Shown piece after piece: positions 41,706 through 49,295 of a stretch of 49,295 bases of DNA. The first letter of the stretch is position 1. Every line of letters begins with the position of its first letter. Location of the stretch: positions 1-49,295 of the forward strand of contig CAJJRX010000012.1 in NCBI GenBank assembly GCA_905194315.1, written 5' to 3'. The stretch comes from an uncultured Sutterella sp. (lineage in GTDB: Bacteria; Pseudomonadota; Gammaproteobacteria; Burkholderiales; Burkholderiaceae_F). The notes below the pieces were generated by a model. That model searched no databases and was not told the origin of the DNA. It was given only the letters and a program-made list of their open reading frames with translations. The position numbers and the translations under genes were made by a program.

Positions 41706-43046
41706 CTACCAGCCGCCCGAATAACCGATCAGCAGATTGGTGTACACGTCGTAGAGCGTCAGAAGCGAGGCCTCATCAAAGTCCACACTGGCATGCTCGT
41801 GCTGGTCCGCAAGGGCGGCACCGACAAGGAAGTACCCCGCCTTGCCGCCGAGACTCTGCACACGGCGGATCATCAGCGTGGCGTCGTCACTGCTGTTGAG
41901 CGGGGCTGTGGCCAGCACCTTGTTGCAGCGGCGGGCACGGTGGGCGCAGATCGAGATCATCTGCGTGACGGAATCATCAGGCACAAAGTCCACCGCCTCC
42001 CCCATGATCTGATGGCGGCAGCGCACACCGAAGGCCATTGCGCAGCCCTCGGCACGCTGCAGTGCGATACGGGTCAGCGACTGGTTGATCGCCTCATTCT
42101 CCCCGCGCACCTCGACTTCGAGCTTGGCATGCGAGGCGACCACATTACGGCCCTCCCCTGCGTGCATTGTCCCGACATTCACACGCGTCATACCGTCAGA
42201 GTGACGGGGCAGCGCCATCAGAAGGAGCGAAGCGTCGGCTGCGGCGAGAAGCGCATTGCGGCCGATCTGCGGCTGCATACCGGCGTGACTGGCCTCGCCC
42301 TCGAACATGAAGTCGATTTTAGTCGTGCAGAGGAATTTCTCCGGTGCGGCCACAACGGTGCCCGCCTTGATATCCACGGCTATGGGTGCGCACAGGAGCA
42401 GGTCCACATCGTCCACGCAGCCCGACTTCACCATCGGGTAGGCGCCGCGCGAGCCCTCCTCGCCCGGCTGAAAGATAAACTTCACGCGTCCGGAGAGATT
42501 GTGGCGGTTTTCCACCACGAATCGTGCCAGCGCATATGCCACCGACTGGTGACCGTCATGTCCGCAGGCATGCATCACCCCCTGACGCCGGCTCGCAAAC
42601 CCCTCTCTGAAGGGAATATGCGTGACGTCTTCAGGTTCGTCCATGTAAAGGGCATCGAGTTCAATACGGATGGCAATTGTGCGGCCGGGTTTGCCGGTGT
42701 CGTAAGTCGCCACCAGCCCGGTGATGCCCGACATGCGCTCGAGCATGCTTTCGGCGACGCCGTGCGCGCGGGCTTTCGCCTCGGAGAGTGTCACCTCGTC
42801 GGGATTGCGGCCGCGCACATACATCGGGTCGATAATCTCCCGCCCGCAGCGGACCTCGTAGCCGAGACCCTCAAAGTATTTCACTGCCGAGGCCGTGGCA
42901 ATGAATTCCGTCCAGCCGGCTTCGGGCATCGCATGGATGCTGCGCCGTCTGGCGATAAGGTCCTGCTCTTCAATGGGGTCCACCCAGTTGGGCATCTGAG
43001 CAGCCGGACTCTGCTGCACGGATCCCTCGGTGTGACTGTCAGTCAT
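41706..43046 (-). CDS. M20-family amidohydrolase, AbgA-like
   Basis: A 446-residue cytoplasmic metal-dependent amidase of the M20D type. Metal-binding motifs are MHACGHDGH (C161, H163) and GEEGSRGAYPMV (E196, E197). The lid/dimerisation domain starts near KIDFMFEGEASHAG. The sequence is closest in layout to p-aminobenzoyl-glutamate hydrolase subunit AbgA, with the AbgA-type long N-terminal region (REIIDPMYVRGRNPDEV). It probably hydrolyses an N-acyl amino acid or aminobenzoyl-glutamate. The start at 43046 is chosen because an upstream extension is Arg-rich and has no ribosome site. No AbgB or AbgT partner is adjacent. Confidence 0.85.
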   Translation of the reverse strand: MTDSHTEGSVQQSPAAQMPNWVDPIEEQDLIARRRSIHAMPEAGWTEFIATASAVKYFEGLGYEVRCGREIIDPMYVRGRNPDEVTLSEAKARAHGVAESMLERMSGITGLVATYDTGKPGRTIAIRIELDALYMDEPEDVTHIPFREGFASRRQGVMHACGHDGHQSVAYALARFVVENRHNLSGRVKFIFQPGEEGSRGAYPMVKSGCVDDVDLLLCAPIAVDIKAGTVVAAPEKFLCTTKIDFMFEGEASHAGMQPQIGRNALLAAADASLLLMALPRHSDGMTRVNVGTMHAGEGRNVVASHAKLEVEVRGENEAINQSLTRIALQRAEGCAMAFGVRCRHQIMGEAVDFVPDDSVTQMISICAHRARRCNKVLATAPLNSSDDATLMIRRVQSLGGKAGYFLVGAALADQHEHASVDFDEASLLTLYDVYTNLLIGYSGGW

Positions 43047-43395
43047 AGTAATTCTGTCCTGCCTGGTACAAGGGCGGAAACGCCGCCGGCGGCACCGCTG
43101 TAGCGGCACTGCCAAAAGGAGAGGCTCTGCGTTTCCGTCACCGGTCCGCCTGCCGGCGGCCGCTGAAAAAAAGGGATCGGCCGCAGGACGGTAACCGGAA
43201 GGTTAAAAACGCTCTTTCCGGTGAAAGAGCTCTCGGGCGGTTTTTTTATTTTTTTCCGATTGCGCTGCCCGTTTAGAGAAAAGCGGCTAGACCACTGAAG
43301 ACCTAACCGCTTGCTCGAATCTTTTGCACGCACATTCTACATTGTGCACGCCTCGCCGTGCAATACTCCTGCCGAGGGGACTCCCGGCCGGAACC
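43047..43395. other. Gap between tyrA and the amidohydrolase gene
   Basis: No gene. It holds the tyrA terminator (43278-43312) and a CTCTTTC-CGGT-GAAAGAG hairpin at about 43214-43231. T- and A-rich runs at 43240-43257 may belong to the amidohydrolase promoter. Otherwise I see nothing. Confidence 0.5.
43278..43312 (-). terminator. Terminator of tyrA
   Basis: AAGCGGTTAG pairs with CTAGCCGCTT (one G-U) around a 12-base loop and is followed by TTTTC on the minus strand. Confidence 0.75.
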
Positions 43396-44319
43396 TCATT
43401 CCTGCGCCGGCGGATTTTTCCGGCCGAGCGTCACGGGCGGGAGCAGTCCCGCCATTTCACGGCGTGTGTCACGCGCCTCGGTAAGCAGCGCTGTCATATG
43501 CGAGACATCCTCCTCCTCGACCGCCCGGCGCAGCTCCCGCATGGCGGCATCCACAATGTCGAGCGTCTCAAGCAGTGCACGACGGTTGGCAATGAAAATA
43601 TCGCGCCAGAGCATGGGATCGGCCTGAGCAATGCGGGTAAAGTCACGGAAACCGCCGCCGGCGGCCTTCAGTGCCTGACCGCCCACGGGTGACATCTTTG
43701 TCGCACGCATCATCGCGTAGGCGATCAGATGCGGGGCATGCGAAACGAGCGCATACACGCGGTCGTGAGTCTCGGGACTCATCACCACAATACGGGCACC
43801 GGTCGCCTCCCAGAGGCGGCTCACCAGACTGATGGAGTCACTGTCGACACCGGCGAGCGGGGTGAGCACGGCAGCCGCCCCCTCAAAAAGCGACGGCACA
43901 GCCGCCTCAATGCCGCTTTTTTCACTGCCGGCGATCGGATGCAGCGGCACATAATGCGCCCACAGATCCGCCCTGAGCGAACCGCGGGCGGCAGCCACCA
44001 CGGGCGCACGCACACTCGCAACATCGCTCACAATGGCATTGCGGGGCGCAAAACGTGAAATCGTCTGAAACACACTGCGGGTGGCCCCCGGGGGGACTGC
44101 CACAACAATGTAGTCCGCGTCTCTGACAGCCACCTCCACGCTGTCGGTCACCAGATCCGAGAGCTGGTGCTCGCGGGCGTAACGCAGGGTCTCCGGATTC
44201 AGATCCATGGCAACCGTGCTGAGCTCAGTGAAGGGCTCAACGCCTTTCTCACGCAACGCACGCCAGGCCATAAGGGCCGAGCCGCCGATGAGTCCGAATC
44301 CGATGACAGCAATTTTCAT
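43396..44319 (-). CDS. tyrA: Prephenate dehydrogenase
   Basis: A 307-residue NAD-dependent enzyme that makes 4-hydroxyphenylpyruvate for tyrosine. The dinucleotide fold begins MKIAVIGFGLIGGS. VPLHPIAGSEKSG carries the catalytic histidine region, and THDRVYALVSHAPHLIAY and GGGFRDFTRIAQADPMLWRDI follow, as expected. No chorismate mutase or ACT domain is fused, as usual in beta-proteobacteria. It is transcribed on the same strand as the response regulator upstream but is separated from it by 68 bases. No other aromatic pathway gene is in the window. Confidence 0.95.
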   Translation of the reverse strand: MKIAVIGFGLIGGSALMAWRALREKGVEPFTELSTVAMDLNPETLRYAREHQLSDLVTDSVEVAVRDADYIVVAVPPGATRSVFQTISRFAPRNAIVSDVASVRAPVVAAARGSLRADLWAHYVPLHPIAGSEKSGIEAAVPSLFEGAAAVLTPLAGVDSDSISLVSRLWEATGARIVVMSPETHDRVYALVSHAPHLIAYAMMRATKMSPVGGQALKAAGGGFRDFTRIAQADPMLWRDIFIANRRALLETLDIVDAAMRELRRAVEEEDVSHMTALLTEARDTRREMAGLLPPVTLGRKNPPAQE

Positions 44320-44387
44320 TTGTTGAGGCCGCTAGTAAAAGTGAGAGGTAAAGTTTCCGCGTCTGAGAAAGTGTAGCAAAAAACGCT

Positions 44388-45050
44388 TTAGCGCTCAGGA
44401 AGTGCGCGCACGAGTTCAGCGAGCTCCTCGGGTGTTTTCACCTCGAGCTTGCGGTAGATGTTTGCGCGGTGCACCTCCACCGTGCGGATCGCGTTGCCGA
44501 GACGCTCCGCCGTCTGCCGGTTGGTGAGCCCCCCGGCGATGAGCCGTGCCACCGTGCGCTCCTTGTCTGTGAGCGTCTCCCAGCGGCCGGCCGCCCGCTC
44601 GGCCGGCCTCTCGTCCGTGTCCCCCGGCACGGCGCGCATCGAGAGCGCCGCAGCCTGTGCGACCGCCTCAAGAAAACGCTCGTTATCAACGGGTTTCTGC
44701 AGAAAATCGACCGCACCGCGCTTGAGTGCCATCACCGCCATATCCACCTCGCCGTGTCCGGTGAGAAAAACAATCGGGGTGTGCCAGTCACGCTCGCGCA
44801 TTTCAACCTGCGCCTCGAGTCCGGATCTGCCCGGCATACGGATATCCATCACCACAACGCCGGGGACTGACGGCGAGTCGCTTTTGAGATAGCTTTCCGC
44901 ACTCTCGAAAGTGGCCACTTTCCAGCCCTCGATTTCGAGTACACACTGCAGCGCGTCTCTCACCGATATGTCATCGTCGACCACCCGGATGAGCGCCTTT
45001 TTCTGCAGTCCGGCAATACCGGCCGGTGCGGGTTTTTCCGTCTGCGTCAT
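44388..45050 (-). CDS. FixJ/TtrR-type response regulator
   Basis: A 220-residue two-domain regulator. The receiver domain (about 20-135) has the phosphorylation site D69 in VVMDIRMPG and the conserved Lys in FLQKPVDN. A LuxR-type helix-turn-helix follows (about 155-215), with LTDKERTVARLIAGGLTNRQTA and NAIRTVEVHRANIYRKL. The start overlaps the sensor kinase stop by ATGA. Best inference is that it activates the divergent flavoprotein-cytochrome pair through the two 19-bp boxes at 47194-47233. It resembles the tetrathionate regulator TtrR, but no tetrathionate reductase is visible. Confidence 0.9.
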   Translation of the reverse strand: MTQTEKPAPAGIAGLQKKALIRVVDDDISVRDALQCVLEIEGWKVATFESAESYLKSDSPSVPGVVVMDIRMPGRSGLEAQVEMRERDWHTPIVFLTGHGEVDMAVMALKRGAVDFLQKPVDNERFLEAVAQAAALSMRAVPGDTDERPAERAAGRWETLTDKERTVARLIAGGLTNRQTAERLGNAIRTVEVHRANIYRKLEVKTPEELAELVRALPER

Positions 45051-47086
45051 GAATTTTCTCCTTCTTTGCGCTGTGACTCTTCCAGAAGCGGAATGCTGAC
45101 CTCCGCAATCACACCCCCTTCGGACTTGAAGGTATAGGTGAGTCTGGCACTGTGCACCTCCAGAATACTGCGCACGATACTCAGCCCGAGTCCGAGACCC
45201 GTGGCCTTGGTGCTTGTGGGGGTGCCGAGAATCGCCTCACGGCTCTCTGGCGTGAGCACAGGACCGTTATCGTCAAACGTGATCAGCAAATCACTCCCGT
45301 CCTCGCTTCTGTGCATTTTAACGATGACCCGTGCCTGCTGCCCTGCAGGTCTTTGCGCTTCAAGCGCATTTTTGAGCAGATTCACAAAAACGAGCTCCAT
45401 CCCGAGCGTGTCCACAGTGAGTTCAACGTCTTCACCGGGCACCAGATGGATCTCGCCCTTGAATCGCGCAGAGAGTTTCAGATCGCTCACGGCCTTGCTG
45501 AGAATCGAACGAATGGAGGCGGTATTGCGCGGCGGACGGTCCGCCCTGGCATAAAGCCGAACCCGTTCGACAATGCTGTTGGCACGTTCAGTTTCCCGGC
45601 TGATTTTCTCGAAAATCGCATCAAGTCTGGCGGTATCACCCGCCGGCACCGGAAGTTTTTTCATCCCGCGCTGCAGTGCAAACACGTACAGCGAGAGTGC
45701 GGAGAGCGGCTGGCGCATCTCATGCGCGAAAATACTCGAAAGCTGTCCGACAGCGCCGATACGCTCGAGCCGGTCGATGCGCTCGCCGGCCTCACGCGTG
45801 CGGATTTCCAGCCTGCGCTGCTCTTCGAGCGCCCGGGTAAGCTCTGCGGTGCGAAGCCGCACGAGATAGCCCACACGCAGACTGTGTCCGATCAGGGCGG
45901 CGAGCGCGGCGAGCACGGCAAACACCCAGCCTCTGGCGCGCTCCCAGATCCGCTCGAGCGTCCATTCGTCCAGGTACCGGTACGGGCCCACGTGGAGCTG
46001 CTCAAAGAGCTGATCCACCCGCGAGTAGTCGGTCGCCACACCCCAGTAAAACCCTTCGTCGCCCGCAGGCGGCATCTGCAGCAGCGCCCGGGTCACAAGC
46101 CGGGAGAGCCTCGGATCGGTGCGCGAGGTGGTGGCAACGGTCCAGGCCGGATAGAGTTCCGTGGAGCGCTGACACACTTCGCCCTCCTCCTGCATCGGAT
46201 GCACCACACGGTAGAGTCCTTTTTCCTCCGGATGCCGGGCAAGATGCTTCTCGAGCAGACACAGACGCGTAAAGGCCACGTCGGCCTCGTTACGGCGCAG
46301 TTTTTCAAAAGCCGCCGCTATATGATTACCGTCGCCGAGAAAAAGCTCCCGGGAGAAGAAATTCTCTATCGGGTAGCCTTCGCGGACGATCTCGCCCATC
46401 GGGATGTCATACCCGGTGAAGCCTTCCTTCACACTGGTCACAAGCCGTGTGCCCCGCAGATCGTCAAGCGTGCGCAGATCCGTGCGCGAGGCCTTCACCA
46501 CCATGGCCACCGCATCGCTGCGGTTCGGATCGGGATAGTTTTTGGAGAGTCCTGTAGCAAGGTCTCTCGCGCCTTCAAGCACCAGCCTGCGGAAACGCCC
46601 GGAGCTGGAAATAAAAATATCAACTTCGCCCTTGTGAACCGCCTCACTGAGCTGCTCAAGCGAATAGATCCGCACCGAGAGCGTGGATTCGCCAAAAAAG
46701 TTTTTCAGCTGACTGATGGTTGCATCGAGCAGTCCTTCAAGCGGGGCCGGTGTGGCGTAGCGCACGATACCAAGCCGCAGCGGGCGCTCCGGACTCGGCC
46801 AGCCGAAGTCGGTGTAGCCGTAAACGAGCTCGCTCGCCTTGCTCACCACCGTCACATCCTCCTCGCTGATCTGTCCGGTCACATTTTCCGTATCCACCTC
46901 AAGGGGCGCAGGCGGTCGTGTATTGGGAGGAAGTGCGGCAGTCTCTCCGGCTGCCGGCGAAGCGCCGAGCATCCACGCAAACGCAAGGACAGAGAGCAGA
47001 CAGAGAAAACGCCCGTTTCGGGCAGGACGGCTGGCAGAAGGCTGAGACATAAGGAGAAAAACGGGCACAGTGTCAAACAGCTCCAT
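45047..47086 (-). CDS. Sensor histidine kinase with PhnD-like periplasmic domain (TtrS-like)
   Basis: A membrane sensor of about 679 residues. After an N-terminal signal segment comes a periplasmic phosphonate-binding-like domain (RLGIVRYATP...GEVDIFISSSGRF...GTRLVTSVKEGFTGYDIP), then one membrane segment (WVFAVLAALAALIGHSLRVGYLV). A histidine kinase core follows, with H-box FAHEMRQPLSA, N-box LLKNALEAQ and G-box GLGLGLSIVR. This is the architecture of TtrS, which senses tetrathionate; the ligand here is unknown and may be the substrate of the flavoprotein next door. The start is uncertain: ATG 47086 has a short AGG site, and ATG 47050 would leave a cleaner signal peptide. Confidence 0.88.
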   Translation of the reverse strand: MELFDTVPVFLLMSQPSASRPARNGRFLCLLSVLAFAWMLGASPAAGETAALPPNTRPPAPLEVDTENVTGQISEEDVTVVSKASELVYGYTDFGWPSPERPLRLGIVRYATPAPLEGLLDATISQLKNFFGESTLSVRIYSLEQLSEAVHKGEVDIFISSSGRFRRLVLEGARDLATGLSKNYPDPNRSDAVAMVVKASRTDLRTLDDLRGTRLVTSVKEGFTGYDIPMGEIVREGYPIENFFSRELFLGDGNHIAAAFEKLRRNEADVAFTRLCLLEKHLARHPEEKGLYRVVHPMQEEGEVCQRSTELYPAWTVATTSRTDPRLSRLVTRALLQMPPAGDEGFYWGVATDYSRVDQLFEQLHVGPYRYLDEWTLERIWERARGWVFAVLAALAALIGHSLRVGYLVRLRTAELTRALEEQRRLEIRTREAGERIDRLERIGAVGQLSSIFAHEMRQPLSALSLYVFALQRGMKKLPVPAGDTARLDAIFEKISRETERANSIVERVRLYARADRPPRNTASIRSILSKAVSDLKLSARFKGEIHLVPGEDVELTVDTLGMELVFVNLLKNALEAQRPAGQQARVIVKMHRSEDGSDLLITFDDNGPVLTPESREAILGTPTSTKATGLGLGLSIVRSILEVHSARLTYTFKSEGGVIAEVSIPLLEESQRKEGENS

Positions 47087-47193
47087 TGTACCTAAAAGCG
47101 GCCTTCGCACTGCGCCGCCGCAACCCGGTCAGAAGAGGTTTTTCCATAGAAAACACACCTCTAGTGAAAAGAAAAAACGGCACCTTTTGACAT

Positions 47194-47233
47194 CACTAAA
47201 GACTACTTAGTGGTTACTTAAGACTACATTAAG
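47194..47233. promoter_or_regulatory. Two 19-bp direct boxes, 21 bp apart, in a divergent control region
   Basis: Box 1 is CACTAAAGACTACTTAGTG (47194-47212) and box 2 is TACTTAAGACTACATTAAG (47215-47233). They match at 15 of 19 positions and start exactly 21 bases apart, two helical turns. Each is also an inverted repeat with a seven-base centre (CACTAA-N7-TTAGTG; CTTAA-N7-TTAAG). A TTGACA -35-like hexamer sits at 47187-47192. Likely targets of the adjacent response regulator. Confidence 0.65.
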
Positions 47234-47314
47234 CCTGTCAGCGGCGATGCCGGCCTGAGACTGAGGCCCCGGCAGACCGCACAAACAGACCCCGCAATTT
47301 CAGGAGATACATCA

Positions 47315-48805
47315 ATGTCCATGAACATGAAACGTCGCGGCTTTCTGACCTCCGGCCTTGTGAGCGCTGCCGCGCTCGGCACTGCCCCGCTGGTTGAAGC
47401 CGCCCAGGCCACTCAGAAACGCCCCGCCCCCGCCGAACAGTATGACGTGGTTGTGATCGGTGCCGGCCCTGCCGGTCTCGTGAGCGCCATCACGGCTCAT
47501 GACGCCGGTGCGAAGGTTGCCCTCTTTGAAAAGCGCGACCGTCCTGACGGCAACGCTATTTTCGCCCTCGGTTCCGTCTGCGGCTGGGGTTCCCGCCATC
47601 AGATTGAACAGGGCATCAAGGATACGGCTGAAGATTTCTACGCCATGATGATGGACATCTCCAAGCACATGGGCGACCCGGTGCTCAACCGCGTCTACAC
47701 CGACAACATCACCGCCGGCATCGACTGGCTCGAAAGCGATATCGGTGTGAAGTTCGGCAAGATCCGCCAGATGCCCTATCCGCGTCTTGGCCGCACCTGC
47801 CGTGTCGACGGTGAAGGCATCACCGGCGGTGCGCAGCTCGTGCGCAAACTGCTTGCCGCCGCCAAGAAGCGCGGCATTCCCATGTTCTTCCAGCACAAGG
47901 CGATCGAGCTACTGCACGACGACAAATTTGCCGTCACCGGCGCCCGCTTCCTCACCCCGGCCGGTCAGAAGACGGTTAACGCCCGCGGCGGTGTGGTGAT
48001 TGCCACCGGCGGCTTCTCCGCCAATCCGGAAATGGTCGACCGCTACATCGGCGGCTGGGCCACCCGCATGGTGCTGCGCGGCTCGCGCTCGACAACGGGC
48101 GAAAACATCTCGCTCACGATGCCGCTCTTCACAAAATTCGTCAACATGGACCAGTTCCACTCCGGCCCGATCGTCGGTGCGACGCACGTCAACCCGGCTG
48201 ACGTTCTCAACTCCGGCTACGGCGTGCAGGTCAACACCTCCGGTGTGCGCTTCATGGACGAAAACAACACCTACGTGATCAAGGCCCGTACGACCGCCCA
48301 GCAGACGCTCGACAACATGGCCTGGGTGATCGTCGACAGCGACTGCTCCGTGCTCGACAAGGTCATCCCGAAGTTTGATCACCTCAACTCCCCCTACGGC
48401 AAGGCCGACACCATCGAAGAGCTCTGCGCACAGGTCAAACTCCCGGCGGAAGCGGTCAAAAAGGCCGTGGACGACTACAACGAGGCGCTCAAGAACGGCA
48501 AACTCAAGGAAATGACGCCGCCGTGCACCTACAAGAAGCCTCACCCCGTGGCCAAGGCTCCGTTCTATGCCATCCCGTTCCAGGGCGGCATGACGGCCAC
48601 CTTCGGCGGCCCGCTCATCGACCGTTTCGCCCGCATCCAGAACCTCGACGGCGAATCGATCCCGGGTCTGTACGCTGTGGGTAATGCCGCCGGCGGCATC
48701 TTCTTCCACAACTACGCGGGCGGTGCCCAGCTCGGTGCCGCTACCGTGTTCGGCCGTATTGCCGGTGAACATGCCACGAAACGCGCCAAATCGATGGGCA
48801 AATAA
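47315..48805 (+). CDS. Tat-exported FAD-dependent reductase of the flavocytochrome c/fumarate reductase family
   Basis: A 496-residue periplasmic flavoprotein with a Tat signal (MKRRGFLTSG, cleavage near A30) and FAD-binding VVVIGAGPAGL (46-56). It lacks a haem domain of its own and probably receives electrons from the cytochrome encoded 17 bases downstream. Of the fumarate-reductase active site, a His (H282, in DQFHSG) and the proton-donor Arg (R312, in GVRFMDE) are kept. The region of the second His reads GGMTATFGG (424-432), and the C-terminal substrate Arg region reads NYAGGAQLG (466-474), without His or Arg. It is therefore a relative acting on another acceptor, such as an enoate or other unsaturated acid. 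CAGGAG precedes the ATG. Confidence 0.88.
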   Translation: MSMNMKRRGFLTSGLVSAAALGTAPLVEAAQATQKRPAPAEQYDVVVIGAGPAGLVSAITAHDAGAKVALFEKRDRPDGNAIFALGSVCGWGSRHQIEQGIKDTAEDFYAMMMDISKHMGDPVLNRVYTDNITAGIDWLESDIGVKFGKIRQMPYPRLGRTCRVDGEGITGGAQLVRKLLAAAKKRGIPMFFQHKAIELLHDDKFAVTGARFLTPAGQKTVNARGGVVIATGGFSANPEMVDRYIGGWATRMVLRGSRSTTGENISLTMPLFTKFVNMDQFHSGPIVGATHVNPADVLNSGYGVQVNTSGVRFMDENNTYVIKARTTAQQTLDNMAWVIVDSDCSVLDKVIPKFDHLNSPYGKADTIEELCAQVKLPAEAVKKAVDDYNEALKNGKLKEMTPPCTYKKPHPVAKAPFYAIPFQGGMTATFGGPLIDRFARIQNLDGESIPGLYAVGNAAGGIFFHNYAGGAQLGAATVFGRIAGEHATKRAKSMGK

Positions 48806-48822
48806 TTTTGGGGATGAATGAA

Positions 48823-49173
48823 ATGTTGAAAAAAGTGATTCTTGCCGCAGCCTTTGCTGCCGCTCTTACCGCCGCTCCTTTTGCCGGCGCCGCCGACAGC
48901 ACGGCTCCCAAGGCCAAACCCACACTGAGCCAGATGCACGGCTCGATGTGGCCCAAGCAGGAGAGCACCTGGGCCGTGAAGGGCCAGTGTCTGAAGTGCC
49001 ACGGCTCCTTTGACAAACTCGCTGAACAGACCCGCGACCTCGTGCCCAACCCGCACTACTCGCATCTCGGTGAAGTCGACTGCGTGGAATGCCACAAGGC
49101 CGACAAGAGCGAACCCGAGCTCGTCTGCAACCAGTGCCACAAGTTCACGATTCACAAAAAGAGTGAAAAGTAA
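48823..49173 (+). CDS. Periplasmic trihaem cytochrome c
   Basis: A 116-residue exported protein (signal MLKKVILAAAFAAALTAAPFAGA) with three haem-binding motifs: CLKCH (56-60), CVECH (87-91) and CNQCH (102-106). Extra histidines (H39, H78, H81, H111) can serve as distal ligands. It resembles the small tetrahaem or NrfB-like domain found fused to flavoprotein in Shewanella flavocytochrome c. As a separate subunit here it likely carries electrons to the flavoprotein encoded just upstream. Earlier in-frame starts (TTG 48808, ATG 48814) are possible; 48823 gives the best spacing to GGGGA. Haem attachment needs the Ccm system, part of which is in this window. Confidence 0.88.
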   Translation: MLKKVILAAAFAAALTAAPFAGAADSTAPKAKPTLSQMHGSMWPKQESTWAVKGQCLKCHGSFDKLAEQTRDLVPNPHYSHLGEVDCVECHKADKSEPELVCNQCHKFTIHKKSEK

Positions 49174-49191
49174 ACCTTCGGGCGAGCTAAC

Positions 49192-49223
49192 CTGAGGACG
49201 GTGCGCTGACGCAGTGTCCTCAG
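49192..49223 (+). terminator. Hairpin after the cytochrome gene, lacking a T tract
   Basis: CTGAGGAC (49192-49199) pairs with GTCCTCAG (49216-49223), with an inner TGCG-CTGA-CGCA stem. It looks like a terminator stem, but the T run expected next is replaced by the intron end starting at 49226. Confidence 0.65.
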
Positions 49224-49225
49224 AC

Positions 49226-49295
49226 AATCGGATAGGGGAAGTGAGATTCCCCACTTGCCCCTTCCACACCACCCACCGTACGGATCCGTAGTGGG
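49226..49295 (-). mobile_element. 3' end of a group II intron (domains V-VI), continuing past the window
   Basis: On the minus strand the sequence enters at the edge with CCCACTACGGATCCGTACGGTGGGTGGTGT, the distal half of domain V. It continues with domain VI, whose stem GGGGCAAGTG...CACTTCCCC carries a bulged A at 49233. Seven bases separate that A from the 3' end CCGATT (49226), the normal branch-point distance. The reverse transcriptase (maturase) and the 5' part should lie to the right of the window. The 3' exon begins at 49225, directly beside the cytochrome terminator hairpin. Confidence 0.8.

Noticed and set aside
45152..47095. 647-residue plus-strand open frame
   Set aside because: Complementary to the sensor kinase gene, which has clear domains; the antisense product has no family features.
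47315..48805. Canonical fumarate reductase
   Set aside because: The second active-site His and the C-terminal substrate Arg are not present at the expected motifs, so a specific fumarate call is not supported.
1..49295. CRISPR array, known riboswitch or rRNA gene
   Set aside because: No regularly spaced repeats, no recognisable riboswitch core and no rRNA sequence were seen.

Overview
The window is chromosomal DNA of a Gram-negative, anaerobically respiring betaproteobacterium. The best guess is a gut Burkholderiales of the Sutterellaceae type. Support comes from two trimeric porins of the Burkholderiales kind (shared signal peptide, C-terminal Phe), a short beta-proteobacterial H-NS protein, TamA/TamB, cytochrome c maturation genes, a cytoplasmic BisC-type molybdoenzyme, and an exported flavoprotein plus multihaem cytochrome under a PhnD-type sensor kinase. 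There is no rRNA gene, so the genus is inference. Genes are dense and GC-rich, which is why many long antisense frames are open but meaningless.

Layout. 1-5.2 kb: end of a ZnuB-type metal ABC permease, tandem UspA protein, small atypical kinase, BisC-like molybdoenzyme. 5.2-7.6 kb: arsR-arsD-arsA on the minus strand with a clear promoter/operator but no arsenite pump nearby. 7.7-12 kb: BCCT transporter and H-NS, each preceded by a long non-coding, AT-rich region. 12-19.7 kb: small exported protein, phosphopantetheinyl transferase, then tamA-tamB. 19.9-23.4 kb: a tight larA-larB-larC-larE operon (nickel-pincer lactate-racemase type) whose LarC has only the N-terminal half, converging on two paralogous methyltransferases (23.4-25 kb). 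25.2-28.7 kb: complete dTDP-L-rhamnose operon rfbC-B-D-A. 28.8-31.4 kb: two porins. 31.7-36.6 kb: tilS, an AT-richer RelA/SpoT-domain gene, tRNA-Ser(UGA), and a full-length but catalytically degenerate TilS paralogue. 36.7-40.3 kb: ccmF-ccmH-ccmI without ccmG. 40.5-44.3 kb: periplasmic parvulin, M20 amidohydrolase, prephenate dehydrogenase. 44.4-49.2 kb: TtrSR-like two-component system divergent from a Tat-exported flavoprotein reductase and a trihaem cytochrome c. The right edge is the 3' end (domains V-VI) of a group II intron on the minus strand.

Cross-links. Four copies of a 13-bp near-palindrome (AGGGATAACCCCT type), all in the same orientation relative to their genes, lie upstream of both porins and the parvulin gene and suggest an envelope regulon. 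Two 19-bp boxes exactly 21 bp apart between the sensor kinase and the flavoprotein are likely response-regulator sites. The flavoprotein lacks two of the four fumarate-reductase active-site residues, so its electron acceptor is probably not fumarate. The most unusual single gene is the TilS pseudo-enzyme at 35124-36644.
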